Below, piece after piece: positions 35,581 to 43,906 of a stretch of 64,000 nt of DNA. The translations under genes were made by a program, and so were the position numbers. The DNA lies in the NCBI RefSeq assembly GCF_000317895.1, contig NC_019567.1:1922001-1986000 (forward strand), in the 5' to 3' direction. Numbering within the stretch: position 1 is the stretch's first letter; the number at the start of each line of letters is the position of its first letter. Source of the DNA: Bdellovibrio bacteriovorus str. Tiberius (GTDB lineage Bacteria > Bdellovibrionota > Bdellovibrionia > Bdellovibrionales > Bdellovibrionaceae). The notes under the pieces are model-generated. The model was not told the DNA's origin, made no database searches, and saw nothing but the letters and a program-made list of their open reading frames with translations.

Positions 35581-36159
35581 ATGAATTCGTTAAAATCGAG
35601 TGTTTGTGTTGCTGTGGTTTTGTTTTTGTCTTCGCTGGCGTTTGGTAAAGATTGCACAGTTTTGGTGTCCTCCCATTATCGTGATGAGCTTCGCGAAGTC
35701 ATCCGCACAGAACTTTCCGGTCACGGAGTGACGGCGCTTTTTGCTGATGAACTTCAGGTGCATGATCTGGACACGCCCTTTGAAGAAGTGCCACCTGAAA
35801 TTCTGCCGGGTCAGGAATTCAGTTATCTGTATCTGCCAACGCCCAAAGCCCTGCCTTCGCTTTATCTGGGGCAGCTTTATACAAGTTATGAAGAAGGTCT
35901 TTATAATATCACCACCATCACCGAGTTTACTTTCGGAGTGGGGCGCATTGGTTCTTGCAAAAGCACCAAGCATGAAGGTGTTCGCTGTTCAGTCAGGCTG
36001 GTGGAGCCGGGGTTGACTTATGAGCGAGTGGTGGCTGAATCCACGCGCGACCTGGTGGTGGTGGATGGGCGACTGAAAAGTCTGGATCGCACCAAGGCCA
36101 CTTCGGCTGACGTGCGAGAGTATTTACGTCAGTTTGCCACGCGCGCCTGTCAGAAATAA
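35581..36159 (+). CDS. Exported hypothetical protein
   Basis: A 192-residue protein with a signal peptide (residues 1-22, ending LAFG). The mature domain has four Cys and an N-terminal CTVLVSSHYRDELREVI strand-helix start. No family recognised. A GGGGTGGCTT sequence precedes the ATG. The neighbouring divergent TIGR02147 gene may control it. Confidence 0.7.
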   Translation: MNSLKSSVCVAVVLFLSSLAFGKDCTVLVSSHYRDELREVIRTELSGHGVTALFADELQVHDLDTPFEEVPPEILPGQEFSYLYLPTPKALPSLYLGQLYTSYEEGLYNITTITEFTFGVGRIGSCKSTKHEGVRCSVRLVEPGLTYERVVAESTRDLVVVDGRLKSLDRTKATSADVREYLRQFATRACQK

Positions 36160-36229
36160 TGCTGAAAAACCTCTTCCTCTGATGGCGCTTAAAGCATATC
36201 CTGTTTGTAAATTCAAACCGGGGATATGA

Positions 36230-37696
36230 ATGAAGTTACCGCATGTGAAGATTGTACCGGCCGTTATCGCTTTTTTTGTGACCTGTCTTTTCTGGTTCGT
36301 GATTTCTCCGCCGGAAGGGGTCGACATCAATGCCTGGCGTTTGCTGGGGATCTTTGTAGGCACCATCACCGCCATCATCGGTAAAGCGCTTCCAATCGGG
36401 GGTGCTGCCATGATCGGGATCCTGCTGGTGGGTATCACGCAAGTCACCAATCCCGGAAATCCCGGCAAAGCCATGGGTGATGCACTCAGTGGATATTCCA
36501 ACACCCTGATCTGGTTGATTGGTATTTCGTTCTTTATTTCCCGCGCTTTCATTAAGACCGGCCTTGGTTCCCGCGTGGCATATTACTTTGTTCGCGCCAT
36601 TGGGAAAAAGACTTTGGGTATCAGCTACGGACTGTCTTTTGCCGAGTTGGTGCTGTCTCCGGTCATGCCAAGTAACACTGCTCGTGGTGGTGGCGTGCTT
36701 TATCCGATCAATCGCTCCATCTCAGAATCCATGGGATCACTTCCGGATGAGGCCACTCGATTGAAGGTCGGTGCGTTCCTGACTTTGGTGGCCTATCAGA
36801 TCAACGTGATCACTTCGGCGATGTTCATCACTGCGACTGCGCCCAATCCTTTGGTGACAGCTGGGATTCGTGACATCGCCAAGATCGATGTGTCTTGGGC
36901 ACAGTGGGCGATGGCGGCATTTGTGCCGGGCTTGCTGGCGATTCTGATCATCCCGTGGGTGTTGTTTAAGCTTTATCCGCCGCAAATCAAAGAAACTCCG
37001 GATGCTGCGGGTTATGCGAATAAAAAATTGCAAGAACTGGGGCCGCTCAGACTGGATGAAAAAATTCTGATCGGTGTCTTTTTCCTGCTTCTGTTTATCT
37101 GGGCAGGTGGACCTGAGTTGTTGTCGTCAGATCCTTTGTTCAAGGTGGATGCAACTGCTGGCGCATTTGTGGGGCTGGGGGTGCTTCTGTTCAGTGGGGT
37201 GCTTACTTGGGATGACCTGTTGAAAGAAAAGGGCGCCTGGGACACGGTAACGTGGTTCTCGTCCCTGGTGATGATGGCGACGTTCTTAAACAAGCTGGGC
37301 GTCGTGGCGTGGTTTTCTAAAACCGTGGAATCCTCGATCGCACATTGGGATCTGGGGTGGATGCAGGCAGCCGCTATTTTGGTTCTGCTTTATGTGTTCA
37401 TTCATTATTTCTTTGCCAGCAACACGGCCCATATCTCGGCATTGTTTGCGTCGTTCTTTGGAGTGGGTGTGGCCTTGGGGGCTCCGCCATTGATGTTTGG
37501 TCTGTTCCTGGGCTTTGCATCCTCGTTGTGTGCGTCCTTAACCCACTATGGAACGGGGTCGGCTCCGGTGCTGTTTGGAGCTGGATATGTGACGATGGGA
37601 GAATGGTGGAAGTGGGGCTTTGTGGTGACGCTTCTGAACCTGCTGATTTTCGCTGGCGGCTGTGCCATTTGGTGGAAGGTTTTGGGGTATTGGTAA
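36230..37696 (+). CDS. DASS-family anion:sodium symporter
   Basis: A 488-residue inner-membrane transporter with about 12 TMs of the divalent anion:Na+ symporter (SLC13/CitT-like) family. The two SNT motifs that bind Na+ and substrate are present: PVMPSNTARGGG and FFASNTAHIS. The wording is closest to the chloroplast 2-oxoglutarate/malate translocator branch, so a dicarboxylate substrate is likely. Single gene, with tRNA-Leu downstream. Confidence 0.92.
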   Translation: MKLPHVKIVPAVIAFFVTCLFWFVISPPEGVDINAWRLLGIFVGTITAIIGKALPIGGAAMIGILLVGITQVTNPGNPGKAMGDALSGYSNTLIWLIGISFFISRAFIKTGLGSRVAYYFVRAIGKKTLGISYGLSFAELVLSPVMPSNTARGGGVLYPINRSISESMGSLPDEATRLKVGAFLTLVAYQINVITSAMFITATAPNPLVTAGIRDIAKIDVSWAQWAMAAFVPGLLAILIIPWVLFKLYPPQIKETPDAAGYANKKLQELGPLRLDEKILIGVFFLLLFIWAGGPELLSSDPLFKVDATAGAFVGLGVLLFSGVLTWDDLLKEKGAWDTVTWFSSLVMMATFLNKLGVVAWFSKTVESSIAHWDLGWMQAAAILVLLYVFIHYFFASNTAHISALFASFFGVGVALGAPPLMFGLFLGFASSLCASLTHYGTGSAPVLFGAGYVTMGEWWKWGFVVTLLNLLIFAGGCAIWWKVLGYW

Positions 37697-37801
37697 GTTT
37701 AAAAGCCTAAAACTTGGGCAACTTGTAAATCCTTTTATGACCTTCTGCGAAAACTGTTTTCAAAGCGGGGGAAAGCGTACAAGATAGTTCTTCATTCCAG
37801 C

Positions 37802-37888
37802 GCGCGGGTGGTGGAATTGGTAGACACGCAGGTCTCAGAAGCCTGTGGCCGAAAGGCTGTGGGGGTTCAAGTCCCCCCTCGCGCACCA
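37802..37888 (+). tRNA. tRNA-Leu (CAG)
   Basis: An 87-base class II tRNA: acceptor GCGCGGG pairs with CTCGCGC, anticodon stem CAGGT/GCCTG encloses CTCAGAA, giving anticodon CAG. It has a long variable arm and the T-arm GGGGGTTCAAGTCCCCC. CCA is encoded at 37886-37888. Confidence 0.97.
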
Positions 37889-37889
37889 A

Positions 37890-37921
37890 ACAAAAAAGCC
37901 GACTTTGTCGGCTTTTTTTGT
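37890..37921 (+). terminator. Terminator after tRNA-Leu
   Basis: The stem AGCCGAC / GTCGGCT with loop TTT is flanked by an A-run and a T-run. It lies directly after the tRNA. Confidence 0.92.
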
Positions 37922-37934
37922 TTTATCTGTTAGC

Positions 37935-38020
37935 ACTCCAGCTTCGCTGGAGTAGTTTCTGAAGTTTCCCGCCTTCGATTTTCGTTTTGGGTTTTGTCGT
38001 TTTCTGCCGATGGCAGAAAA
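37935..38020. repeat. Two perfect hairpins between tRNA-Leu and an exported-protein gene
   Basis: Hairpin 1 is ACTCCAGC-TTC-GCTGGAGT (37935-37953). Hairpin 2 is TTTTCTGCC-GAT-GGCAGAAAA (38000-38020). Neither is followed by a proper T-run on the plus strand. They resemble a palindromic intergenic repeat unit, but copy number cannot be judged here. Confidence 0.5.
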
Positions 38021-38062
38021 CTCCGGTCGCTCGTTTGGAGCGGATTCAGTTTTTTTGCCTTT

Positions 38063-38479
38063 TTATTTCTTCTCAATCGCGAGAACGAGACCTGAAATTC
38101 TGCTGTCGTCGCTGTAGCGGATAATTATGTTTGATTTCGGGGACGTTGCTTCATTCAGCAGATCGCCCATGGTCATACCCAGGCGAAGAGCACTTTCCTT
38201 TGTCAGAACGATCTTGCCTTTTTCGGTGACAATGACGATGGCGGGAGAGGCGTTAATCAATTCTCCGGACTTGTTGTAAAAGTCGGCGTTGCTGACCAGC
38301 GTGGCGCTTTTGATTTTTCCGTTCAGGTATCCAGAATTGGGCTTCTTGGCCTGCTCCAGGCAAAAAACATCAGAAACGGAAGGTTCGCAATTGAACCCCA
38401 GATCCATGACTTTCACAGTGGCAGCCAGGGATGTAGAAGAAATAGCCAATAGACAAAAAGCGGCAATGGACGCTCTCAT
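38063..38479 (-). CDS. Exported hypothetical protein
   Basis: A 138-residue protein with a signal peptide (residues 1-19, ending SLA-AT). The mature domain has two Cys close together (CEPSVSDVFC), then beta-strand-rich sequence. No family recognised. Likely periplasmic. Confidence 0.7.
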   Translation of the reverse strand: MRASIAAFCLLAISSTSLAATVKVMDLGFNCEPSVSDVFCLEQAKKPNSGYLNGKIKSATLVSNADFYNKSGELINASPAIVIVTEKGKIVLTKESALRLGMTMGDLLNEATSPKSNIIIRYSDDSRISGLVLAIEKK

Positions 38480-38540
38480 AAGACAACCTTTGTTTTAATT
38501 TAAAACTATTCAGTCACCTAAAGTGCATGAACCGTGCTCG

Positions 38541-38723
38541 TTATTTGGCCTCTAAGGCAATCAGGAACTGCTTCTGTTTTTTGTAGGCTTTAAACAGTTC
38601 ATAGTATTGCTTCAGCTTCCTTTCTTTGATGCTTTCAACGGTTTCTTCGTGGGCTTCCTGCCACAGAAATCTCAGTTCGCGGTCCATGCGATCCAGTTGT
38701 TGGGGGATGTTTTCTTTGCTCAT
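38541..38723 (-). CDS. Small helical protein, 60 aa
   Basis: A 60-residue, highly charged, probably all-helical or coiled-coil protein (QQLDRMDRELRFLWQEAHEE; KERKLKQYYELFKAYKKQKQ). There is no membrane segment. A GGAC(T) sequence precedes ATG at 38723. It may be co-transcribed with the exported gene downstream. Composition and codon pattern look like a real gene, but the function is unknown. Confidence 0.6.
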   Translation of the reverse strand: MSKENIPQQLDRMDRELRFLWQEAHEETVESIKERKLKQYYELFKAYKKQKQFLIALEAK

Positions 38724-38823
38724 ATTTAGTCCTTTTGTTTATTTCCAAAGTTTCATGAACTTAAACTGCTATTCCCGGGCCGGGGTGTAAGGGCTTGAAA
38801 ACTTTTAGGTCTTAAAATGGAAC

Positions 38824-38838
38824 GCCAACAATTGGTGG
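38824..38838 (-). promoter_or_regulatory. Operator-like palindrome, copy A, upstream of the sigma54 activator gene
   Basis: On the minus strand this reads CCACCAATTGTTGGC. It matches 13 of 15 positions of the site at 40448-40462 (CCACCAACAGTTGGC) on the other side of the gene. The shared core is CCACCAANNGTTGGC. The position just upstream of the gene suggests autoregulation. Confidence 0.6.
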
Positions 38839-38902
38839 CTTAAATGTGGAAAGTGCAGTTGGCAGCCTACTTTGGTTGGCAAAACATACCGATATCAAGA
38901 AC

Positions 38903-40444
38903 ATGTCAAAATCACATGACCTTCTTAAATTTATCGGCGACTCTGCGCAAATTTTCTTTGAGCAGCAGGCGGGGGAAAGTCTCATTTCGCGAATCCTGGA
39001 TCTGTGTATTCAGGCCACCGGGGCTGATCGCGGAACTATTTTTTTTGATTCCCAAATCAACCTTGAGCAGCATTTCAAATACCTGAACAGCTATATCGCC
39101 ACGGGCATCCGCAATCAGACCATCGTGATCAACACAGATCAGGGGATTGCCGGAAAGGTGTTCCGAACCCGTAAAAGTCATTTTTCCAACTGTGTGGCTC
39201 AGGACGGCGACTTCTATCTGGGGGTCGACAGCAAGACGGGATATCAGACAGAAAAAGTGCTGGCCGTTCCCTTGCACTGGAAGGATGGCAAAGTCATCGG
39301 GGTGATCGAGGTTCTGAATAAGGCCGACGGAGACTTTGATGAATCCGACCAGCATGCGCTGGAGGCATTGTCCATGCTGGCAGCCGTGGCCTTTGAAAAT
39401 TACGAAATTCATCAGAAAAATGAAGATTCTGAATCCGCCATTGAGCATCGCAAGAATATCTGGCGCAAAAGTATTTCTTCCGTCAGCCTGCATTCAAAAG
39501 CCCCGGAACTGCAAAAGATCTATGATCATATTGAAGACTTCGGAAAGTCAGATTCCAATATTTTGATCACCGGCGAAAGCGGTGTGGGAAAAGAAGTCAT
39601 CGCAAGGCTTGCACATCATCATTCCAGTCGTCGCGACGGGCCTTTTATTGCCATTAACTGTGCTGCTATTCCTGAGTCACTGTTTGAGGCCGAGCTTTTC
39701 GGCGTGATGAAGGGGGCTGCGACCGGGACTGTCGCTAGGCAGGGGCAGATTGAACTTGCCCACCGCGGGACCTTGTTCCTTGATGAGATCGGTGAAATGC
39801 CGGTTGAAATGCAGGCCAAGCTTTTGCGTGTTTTGCAGGAAAGAAAAGTGCAGCGACTGGGTTCTACGGAATCCCCGAAAGCGGTGGATTTCCGTTTGAT
39901 CTGCGCGACCAATAAACATATCGATACGCAGATTCAAGAGGAAAAGTTCCGCGAGGACCTGTTCTATCGTATCAATGTCGTGAACCTGCAGATTCCTTCT
40001 TTGCGTGAAAGAAAAGGGGACATCCCGGATCTGGCGCAGGCCATTTTGGAACAACTGCATAACAAACGCGGCTGGAAATTGAAATCGGTCAGTCCCGAGG
40101 CTCTGGAGCGGTTGATTGACTATCACTGGCCGGGGAATATCCGCGAGCTTGAAAATAAAATTGAAAGTGCCTGCCTGTCCGCGGGGGATCGTGCGGTGTT
40201 GATGCCGGATGACTTCCAGTTTAAAGCGCGCACTTCCTTGAGTGTGGTCCCCGCTGCAGAAACACCGGAGGATCATATGAGACGCTATGACAACCTCAGT
40301 TTGCGCGAGGCGCGCGAGGCCTTTGAAACGGAGTTTGTCGACCGGGCTATTCAGGGTTCTTTGGGAAATAAATCCGAGGCCGCAAGGCGATTGGGAGTTT
40401 CCCGTGAAGGTCTTAGAAAGATACTGATCAAAAAGACCGCCTAG
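38903..40444 (+). CDS. GAF-domain sigma54-type transcription activator
   Basis: About 513 residues from ATG at 38903; GTG at 38846 would add 19 residues and crowd the upstream palindrome. A GAF domain (about 20-165) is followed by an AAA+ domain with Walker A GESGVGKE and Walker B TLFLDEIGEMP. The C-terminus carries a Fis-type HTH (KSEAARRLGVSREGLRKIL). The sigma54-contacting GAFTGA loop reads GAATGT in FGVMKGAATGTVARQG. The related GVATGV-type loop occurs in a natural subgroup of these activators as I recall. The ligand of the GAF domain is unknown. A sigma54-like promoter lies just downstream. Confidence 0.9.
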   Translation: MSKSHDLLKFIGDSAQIFFEQQAGESLISRILDLCIQATGADRGTIFFDSQINLEQHFKYLNSYIATGIRNQTIVINTDQGIAGKVFRTRKSHFSNCVAQDGDFYLGVDSKTGYQTEKVLAVPLHWKDGKVIGVIEVLNKADGDFDESDQHALEALSMLAAVAFENYEIHQKNEDSESAIEHRKNIWRKSISSVSLHSKAPELQKIYDHIEDFGKSDSNILITGESGVGKEVIARLAHHHSSRRDGPFIAINCAAIPESLFEAELFGVMKGAATGTVARQGQIELAHRGTLFLDEIGEMPVEMQAKLLRVLQERKVQRLGSTESPKAVDFRLICATNKHIDTQIQEEKFREDLFYRINVVNLQIPSLRERKGDIPDLAQAILEQLHNKRGWKLKSVSPEALERLIDYHWPGNIRELENKIESACLSAGDRAVLMPDDFQFKARTSLSVVPAAETPEDHMRRYDNLSLREAREAFETEFVDRAIQGSLGNKSEAARRLGVSREGLRKILIKKTA

Positions 40445-40447
40445 AAT

Positions 40448-40480
40448 CCACCAACAGTTGGCGCCAACCTGGCAACCAGG
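40448..40480 (+). promoter_or_regulatory. Cluster of palindromes (operator/UAS) upstream of the lipoprotein gene
   Basis: Three overlapping symmetric elements: CCACCAACAGTTGGC (40448-40462, same core as at 38824-38838), GTTGGCGCCAAC (40457-40468, perfect 12-mer), and CCTGG-CAA-CCAGG (40468-40480). They end about 48 bases before the sigma54-like promoter, a usual enhancer distance. Confidence 0.6.
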
Positions 40481-40527
40481 GTGGGCGTCTCATTTTTAGA
40501 TTGTAGTGAAATCGTGGAGTTACCACC

Positions 40528-40543
40528 TGGCCCTGTCCTTGCC
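40528..40543 (+). promoter_or_regulatory. Sigma54-type -24/-12 promoter
   Basis: TGGCCCTGTCCTTGCC matches TGGCACG-N4-TTGCW well. GG at 40529-40530 and GC at 40541-40542 have the required 10-base spacing. It is 56 bases before the GTG of the lipoprotein gene. Confidence 0.7.
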
Positions 40544-40598
40544 TTAAGGAAAGTAGCGCAGACGAAATTGCGTGAAACTTTAAACAAGGAGAGAGTTC

Positions 40599-41825
40599 GT
40601 GTTATTCAATAATGAAATCAGAAAAGTTCTGTCCGTAGCGATCCTGATGCATGTAGCGACCCTGGTGGCCTGTTCTGCCAAGGTGGACGAAGAAGTGATC
40701 GATTCCCCCTCTATTGTTGTATCCTCTGACAAACCATCGACTGTGATGGGAGCTGTTCAAGGAGTGATCGTCGAGGTCGGTAACGGTCTGGTGGCTGACG
40801 GCCAGTCCGCACAAAGCGTGCAGGGAAAAATCCAGGCCTTGAGTAATGTCAATGATTTGTGTAACGAGCACGCCATGCCGCTGGATGAGCAGGGTGGCTA
40901 TATGGACAGTCAGGGGCCTGATTATCCGTCTCGGCTGTTTTACTGTAAGCTTGCTCAAAACAGCGGATCTCCGGATTCGATCCCGGGTTCGTTTCAGCAG
41001 ATTAAAGCGATATCCTGCATGCTTGAAAAGGCGGGTTTGGTTTTCGACAATCAGGACCGTCAGGTCCATCTGACCCCGGATACGAGCTGTTTCACCGCCC
41101 AGCAATTGGCTGACATGAACATTCAGGCCATGACCGTGACGGTGCGGGCCTCAAAACCGGCCTTCTTTAACACGTATTATGACTCAGGGGTTTCTTTGAC
41201 CATTCCGGATATGGGAACCTACCGTATTGCTGCCAAACTTAGCGGTACGAAAATGGAGTTCCTGACTCATGATGACCAGTCGGCCTATAGCCCGAATAAA
41301 TCCGGCACCTATGCGGCAAGTTTTGATGTGCTGACGGGCGAGCTGAAGTACGAAAGCCGTGGTGACCGTTTTCAGTGCTCTGAAAACAGTTCCTGCGGTT
41401 GGTCCCGTCATGATCGTCTGCTGGCGCAGGTGGGTATGACAAACGGGGAAATCACTTCCGTTTCAAAAATTGAGGCCATTGCAGGTGAAATCTACACGGA
41501 CCATAACAATGCTTACTCGGCTCGTGTGTCCACGATCAAAGGCAGTCTTGCAAGTGGCCTGAAGGCTCGCTACTTTATGGTGAACACCAACACCAGCAAT
41601 GATCTGGGTGATGCCACGAAGTATTCTGAGGTTGTGAACAACCGTTGTTATACTCATGCTTCGGATCAGGCGGATTGCAGCACCAACCCGGGAATTGAGC
41701 TGCCGCAGGAAGTGAGCTTTAAGTTCAACCTGCATCCAAGTACGCAGTTTACTTCGACTCAAGACTGGGTTTCTCAGTTGACCGGACTTGGATTCTCAAG
41801 TGTTAACTTCAGCGATGTACAGTAA
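40599..41825 (+). CDS. Lipoprotein under predicted sigma54 control
   Basis: A 408-residue lipoprotein. The signal peptide ends with the lipobox-like TLVAC, so Cys at about residue 25 is the likely acylation site. The mature part contains 8-9 further Cys and beta-rich sequence (GTYAASFDVLTGELKYES). No family recognised. The GTG start at 40599 follows AAGGAGAGA. A sigma54-like promoter and palindrome cluster lie upstream, and the activator gene is next to it, so it is the probable direct target. A hairpin terminator follows. Confidence 0.75.
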   Translation: MLFNNEIRKVLSVAILMHVATLVACSAKVDEEVIDSPSIVVSSDKPSTVMGAVQGVIVEVGNGLVADGQSAQSVQGKIQALSNVNDLCNEHAMPLDEQGGYMDSQGPDYPSRLFYCKLAQNSGSPDSIPGSFQQIKAISCMLEKAGLVFDNQDRQVHLTPDTSCFTAQQLADMNIQAMTVTVRASKPAFFNTYYDSGVSLTIPDMGTYRIAAKLSGTKMEFLTHDDQSAYSPNKSGTYAASFDVLTGELKYESRGDRFQCSENSSCGWSRHDRLLAQVGMTNGEITSVSKIEAIAGEIYTDHNNAYSARVSTIKGSLASGLKARYFMVNTNTSNDLGDATKYSEVVNNRCYTHASDQADCSTNPGIELPQEVSFKFNLHPSTQFTSTQDWVSQLTGLGFSSVNFSDVQ

Positions 41826-41835
41826 GTTCTGTGCC

Positions 41836-41866
41836 AACGAAGGGGGCTTTGGCACCCTTCGTTTTG
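41836..41866 (+). terminator. Terminator after the sigma54-controlled lipoprotein
   Basis: AACGAAGGG (41836-41844) pairs with CCCTTCGTT (41855-41863), followed by TTTG. An alternative GTGCC/GGCAC pairing overlaps it. The T-run is short. Confidence 0.65.
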
Positions 41867-41897
41867 CTCTTTGTGAAAAGGAAAAGGGGCTGATATT

Positions 41898-42203
41898 ATG
41901 GATTCCATGAAAAATTCCCTGATGCAGTTTTTTGTCTTTTGCAGTTTGCTGGCCGGATGCGGTTTGAAAGTCATAAGCCCGGCGGATGAAAATCCGAACA
42001 AAGGAACTTTGGCCGTGGACTGGTCGGGCGATGGTCCGAAGGTTGTGGGGACATTCACATGCCGGATGAAATCCATGGGGAACCGCTTCTTCGGTTTTGG
42101 CAAAAGCGAGGATGAAGCCCGTCAGGACGCCATGGGTAAATGCAAAAGCCACACACTGCTTTCCTTCTGCGAGAAAGAAAAGATCACCTGCGAAAAGAAC
42201 TAA
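41898..42203 (+). CDS. Small lipoprotein, 101 aa
   Basis: A 101-residue protein with a signal peptide and lipobox LLAGC. The mature part is 80 residues with Cys near CRMKSM, KCKSH, FCEKE and TCEK; two disulfides are possible. The SEDEARQDAMGKCKSH segment is helical and amphipathic. No family recognised. A terminator lies 40 bases downstream. Confidence 0.72.
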   Translation: MDSMKNSLMQFFVFCSLLAGCGLKVISPADENPNKGTLAVDWSGDGPKVVGTFTCRMKSMGNRFFGFGKSEDEARQDAMGKCKSHTLLSFCEKEKITCEKN

Positions 42204-42243
42204 GTGTTGCAGACTCAAAAGTTTGCAACGACTTTATTACCTG

Positions 42244-42268
42244 AACCTGCCGCCCGGCAGGTTTTTTC
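42244..42268 (+). terminator. Intrinsic terminator
   Basis: AACCTGCC pairs with GGCAGGTT around GCCC, followed by TTTTCTT. Confidence 0.85.
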
Positions 42269-42322
42269 TTTATTGATTCCTCAATCGTGGTTATTCCTCC
42301 CTTCACATTTTTGGAGGAAACT

Positions 42323-42790
42323 ATGCGTATTCTTGTATTGTCTTTCGTCGCTTTGATTTCTTTATCTGCCCAGGCTCAGACGGTGTCTTTGGATGCTCCA
42401 GAGCATGCCAAATATTACTGCGAAAAACAGGGTGATGCCCAGGATCTTGTGGTTCCATCTGTTTTTATGGTGATCAGAAAAGCTCACACCACCCAGATCG
42501 TTCTTAACGTATTGGATGCCGAGTGCAAAAACCACAAGGTGGTGCCAAAGGCCTCCAATCGCTTCGCAAAGCCTTCACTGACTGATTTGAGCGATGTGCA
42601 CGCGATTGCGGCATCCCCGCGTATCTTCCGTTCCAATGAGGTTTATCACAATGTCGTGCTGGAATTCTATTCTGATGCTTTGGCGGCAGGTGAGCGTAAC
42701 TTCCTTTTGAAGCTTTATTCTCATGACGGGGGCGTTTATCAGATTATCGTGACAGTTCGTAACGGTGCCACATTTCTTCAGGCTTACTAA
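42323..42790 (+). CDS. Exported hypothetical protein
   Basis: A 155-residue protein from ATG at 42323, which has TTGGAGGAAACT just before it; an upstream frame start at 42287 lies before that site. A signal peptide covers residues 1-20 (ending AQAQ). The mature domain has two Cys and beta-rich sequence. No family recognised. A hairpin follows at 42801-42827. Confidence 0.7.
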   Translation: MRILVLSFVALISLSAQAQTVSLDAPEHAKYYCEKQGDAQDLVVPSVFMVIRKAHTTQIVLNVLDAECKNHKVVPKASNRFAKPSLTDLSDVHAIAASPRIFRSNEVYHNVVLEFYSDALAAGERNFLLKLYSHDGGVYQIIVTVRNGATFLQAY

Positions 42791-42800
42791 ATTCGATTGT

Positions 42801-42827
42801 ACCTTGAGCGTGAGGGGCGCTCAAGGT
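42801..42827. terminator. Hairpin between convergent genes
   Basis: ACCTTGAGCG pairs perfectly with CGCTCAAGGT around TGAGGGG. Only TTTC follows, so termination strength is doubtful. It overlaps the last codons of the minus-strand gene. Confidence 0.5.
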
Positions 42828-43897
42828 TTCACGATTTGGGATCCTTCCTGGCTTAAAACCAATGGTCCTGTATATTCAGAGCTTTCAATAGTTCCAGTGT
42901 GCAGTTGACCGTTGGGCCAGAAGGTCACGGCCCCGTTCAGATTGGACAGCAAAACTGTTTTGCCGTTTAAGAGGAACGGGGTCTTGTTTTTTATTGAACC
43001 CGACATCAGCATTCCGTTTTCATGAAATTTCAGCAGAATCATACGTGATAAAGGACCCGCGTAACCGATCGGGAAAATCTGCCCGTTGATATTGAAGGTG
43101 TATTCGTCCGCGCTGGTGTACAGGAAGGATTCGATCTTTCCGCTCGGATAAAAATTGACGTATTTACCGGAGATGTTTTGTCCGTGCAGATTCCCGCCCC
43201 AGACAGTGGCGGTCTTTATGTTCCCATTTTCGTCAAATTGGGCTGCTTCCAGTCCTACGGCAAAGCCATGATAGTCGACATGCTTAAGACCTGCCGTGCG
43301 CACCAGATCCAGCATCATGCGGTTGTCGAAGGTTTTCATCAGGTAAGAGCTGATAACCTGATTGAAATAGCGGACCCCTGGTGAAGAAACAATACCCGTT
43401 TCGATGGCCTCGCGATAGATCAGTTCATGAAGCACCAGTCCGGCTTTATGATCTTCACTGAGTTTTTCAAATAATCGCAAATCAATCACATATCGCTGAT
43501 CCCCGGGCATAATCAAAGCCTTGGGGCGCTGGATGGCGACCTGTTTGATTTCACATTCCTCAGGGATGATGACCACGCCGGAATCGCGAATCGGCAGGAA
43601 CTTGCCAACAAAGAACCACTGGGTTTCTTCATCAAAGGTCCGGAACCATTTTTTATACATTTTAGCGCGGGTTGGATTCACGTCCTCCAGACGGTGCAAG
43701 ACATAGTACACCTTTTGCTGAAAGCTCATGTGTGCGGGGCCCAGCTCCAGTGGAATGCGGCGCTGTTCTTCAGCTTCATAATAATCCAGCAGTCGCAAAG
43801 AATTTCCACAGGAAATCACGTTGCCGCCATTGCCAACCCAGTCACCACCGGCCAAAGACATCGCAGAATAAAAAAGAAGATGAATCAGTGTTGTCAG
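42821..43897 (-). CDS. Exported protein with MORN-like repeats, probable CTG start
   Basis: About 358 residues if started at CTG 43897, or 346 from ATG 43861. From the CTG the N-terminus reads M/L-TTLIHLLFYSAMSLAGGD, a good signal peptide, and AGGAG at 43904-43908 (plus-strand CTCCT) is 6 bases upstream. From ATG 43861 the signal peptide would be lost. The mature protein starts GGDWVGNGGNVISC, a Gly-rich opening I recall from other Bdellovibrio exported proteins. The C-terminal third has three MORN-like units (FYPSGKIES, FHENGMLMSG, FWPNGQLHTG). The upstream TIGR02147 stop (TAG) runs into the ribosome site, so the genes are coupled. Confidence 0.72.
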   Translation of the reverse strand: MTTLIHLLFYSAMSLAGGDWVGNGGNVISCGNSLRLLDYYEAEEQRRIPLELGPAHMSFQQKVYYVLHRLEDVNPTRAKMYKKWFRTFDEETQWFFVGKFLPIRDSGVVIIPEECEIKQVAIQRPKALIMPGDQRYVIDLRLFEKLSEDHKAGLVLHELIYREAIETGIVSSPGVRYFNQVISSYLMKTFDNRMMLDLVRTAGLKHVDYHGFAVGLEAAQFDENGNIKTATVWGGNLHGQNISGKYVNFYPSGKIESFLYTSADEYTFNINGQIFPIGYAGPLSRMILLKFHENGMLMSGSIKNKTPFLLNGKTVLLSNLNGAVTFWPNGQLHTGTIESSEYTGPLVLSQEGSQIVKP

Positions 43898-43906
43898 ATG
43901 AAGCTC

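Noticed and set aside
38852-38880. Possible sigma54 promoter (TTGGCAGCCTACTTTGG) in front of the GAF activator
   Set aside because: The GC of the -12 element is not at the required 10-base spacing from GG; the site lies inside or directly before the coding region.
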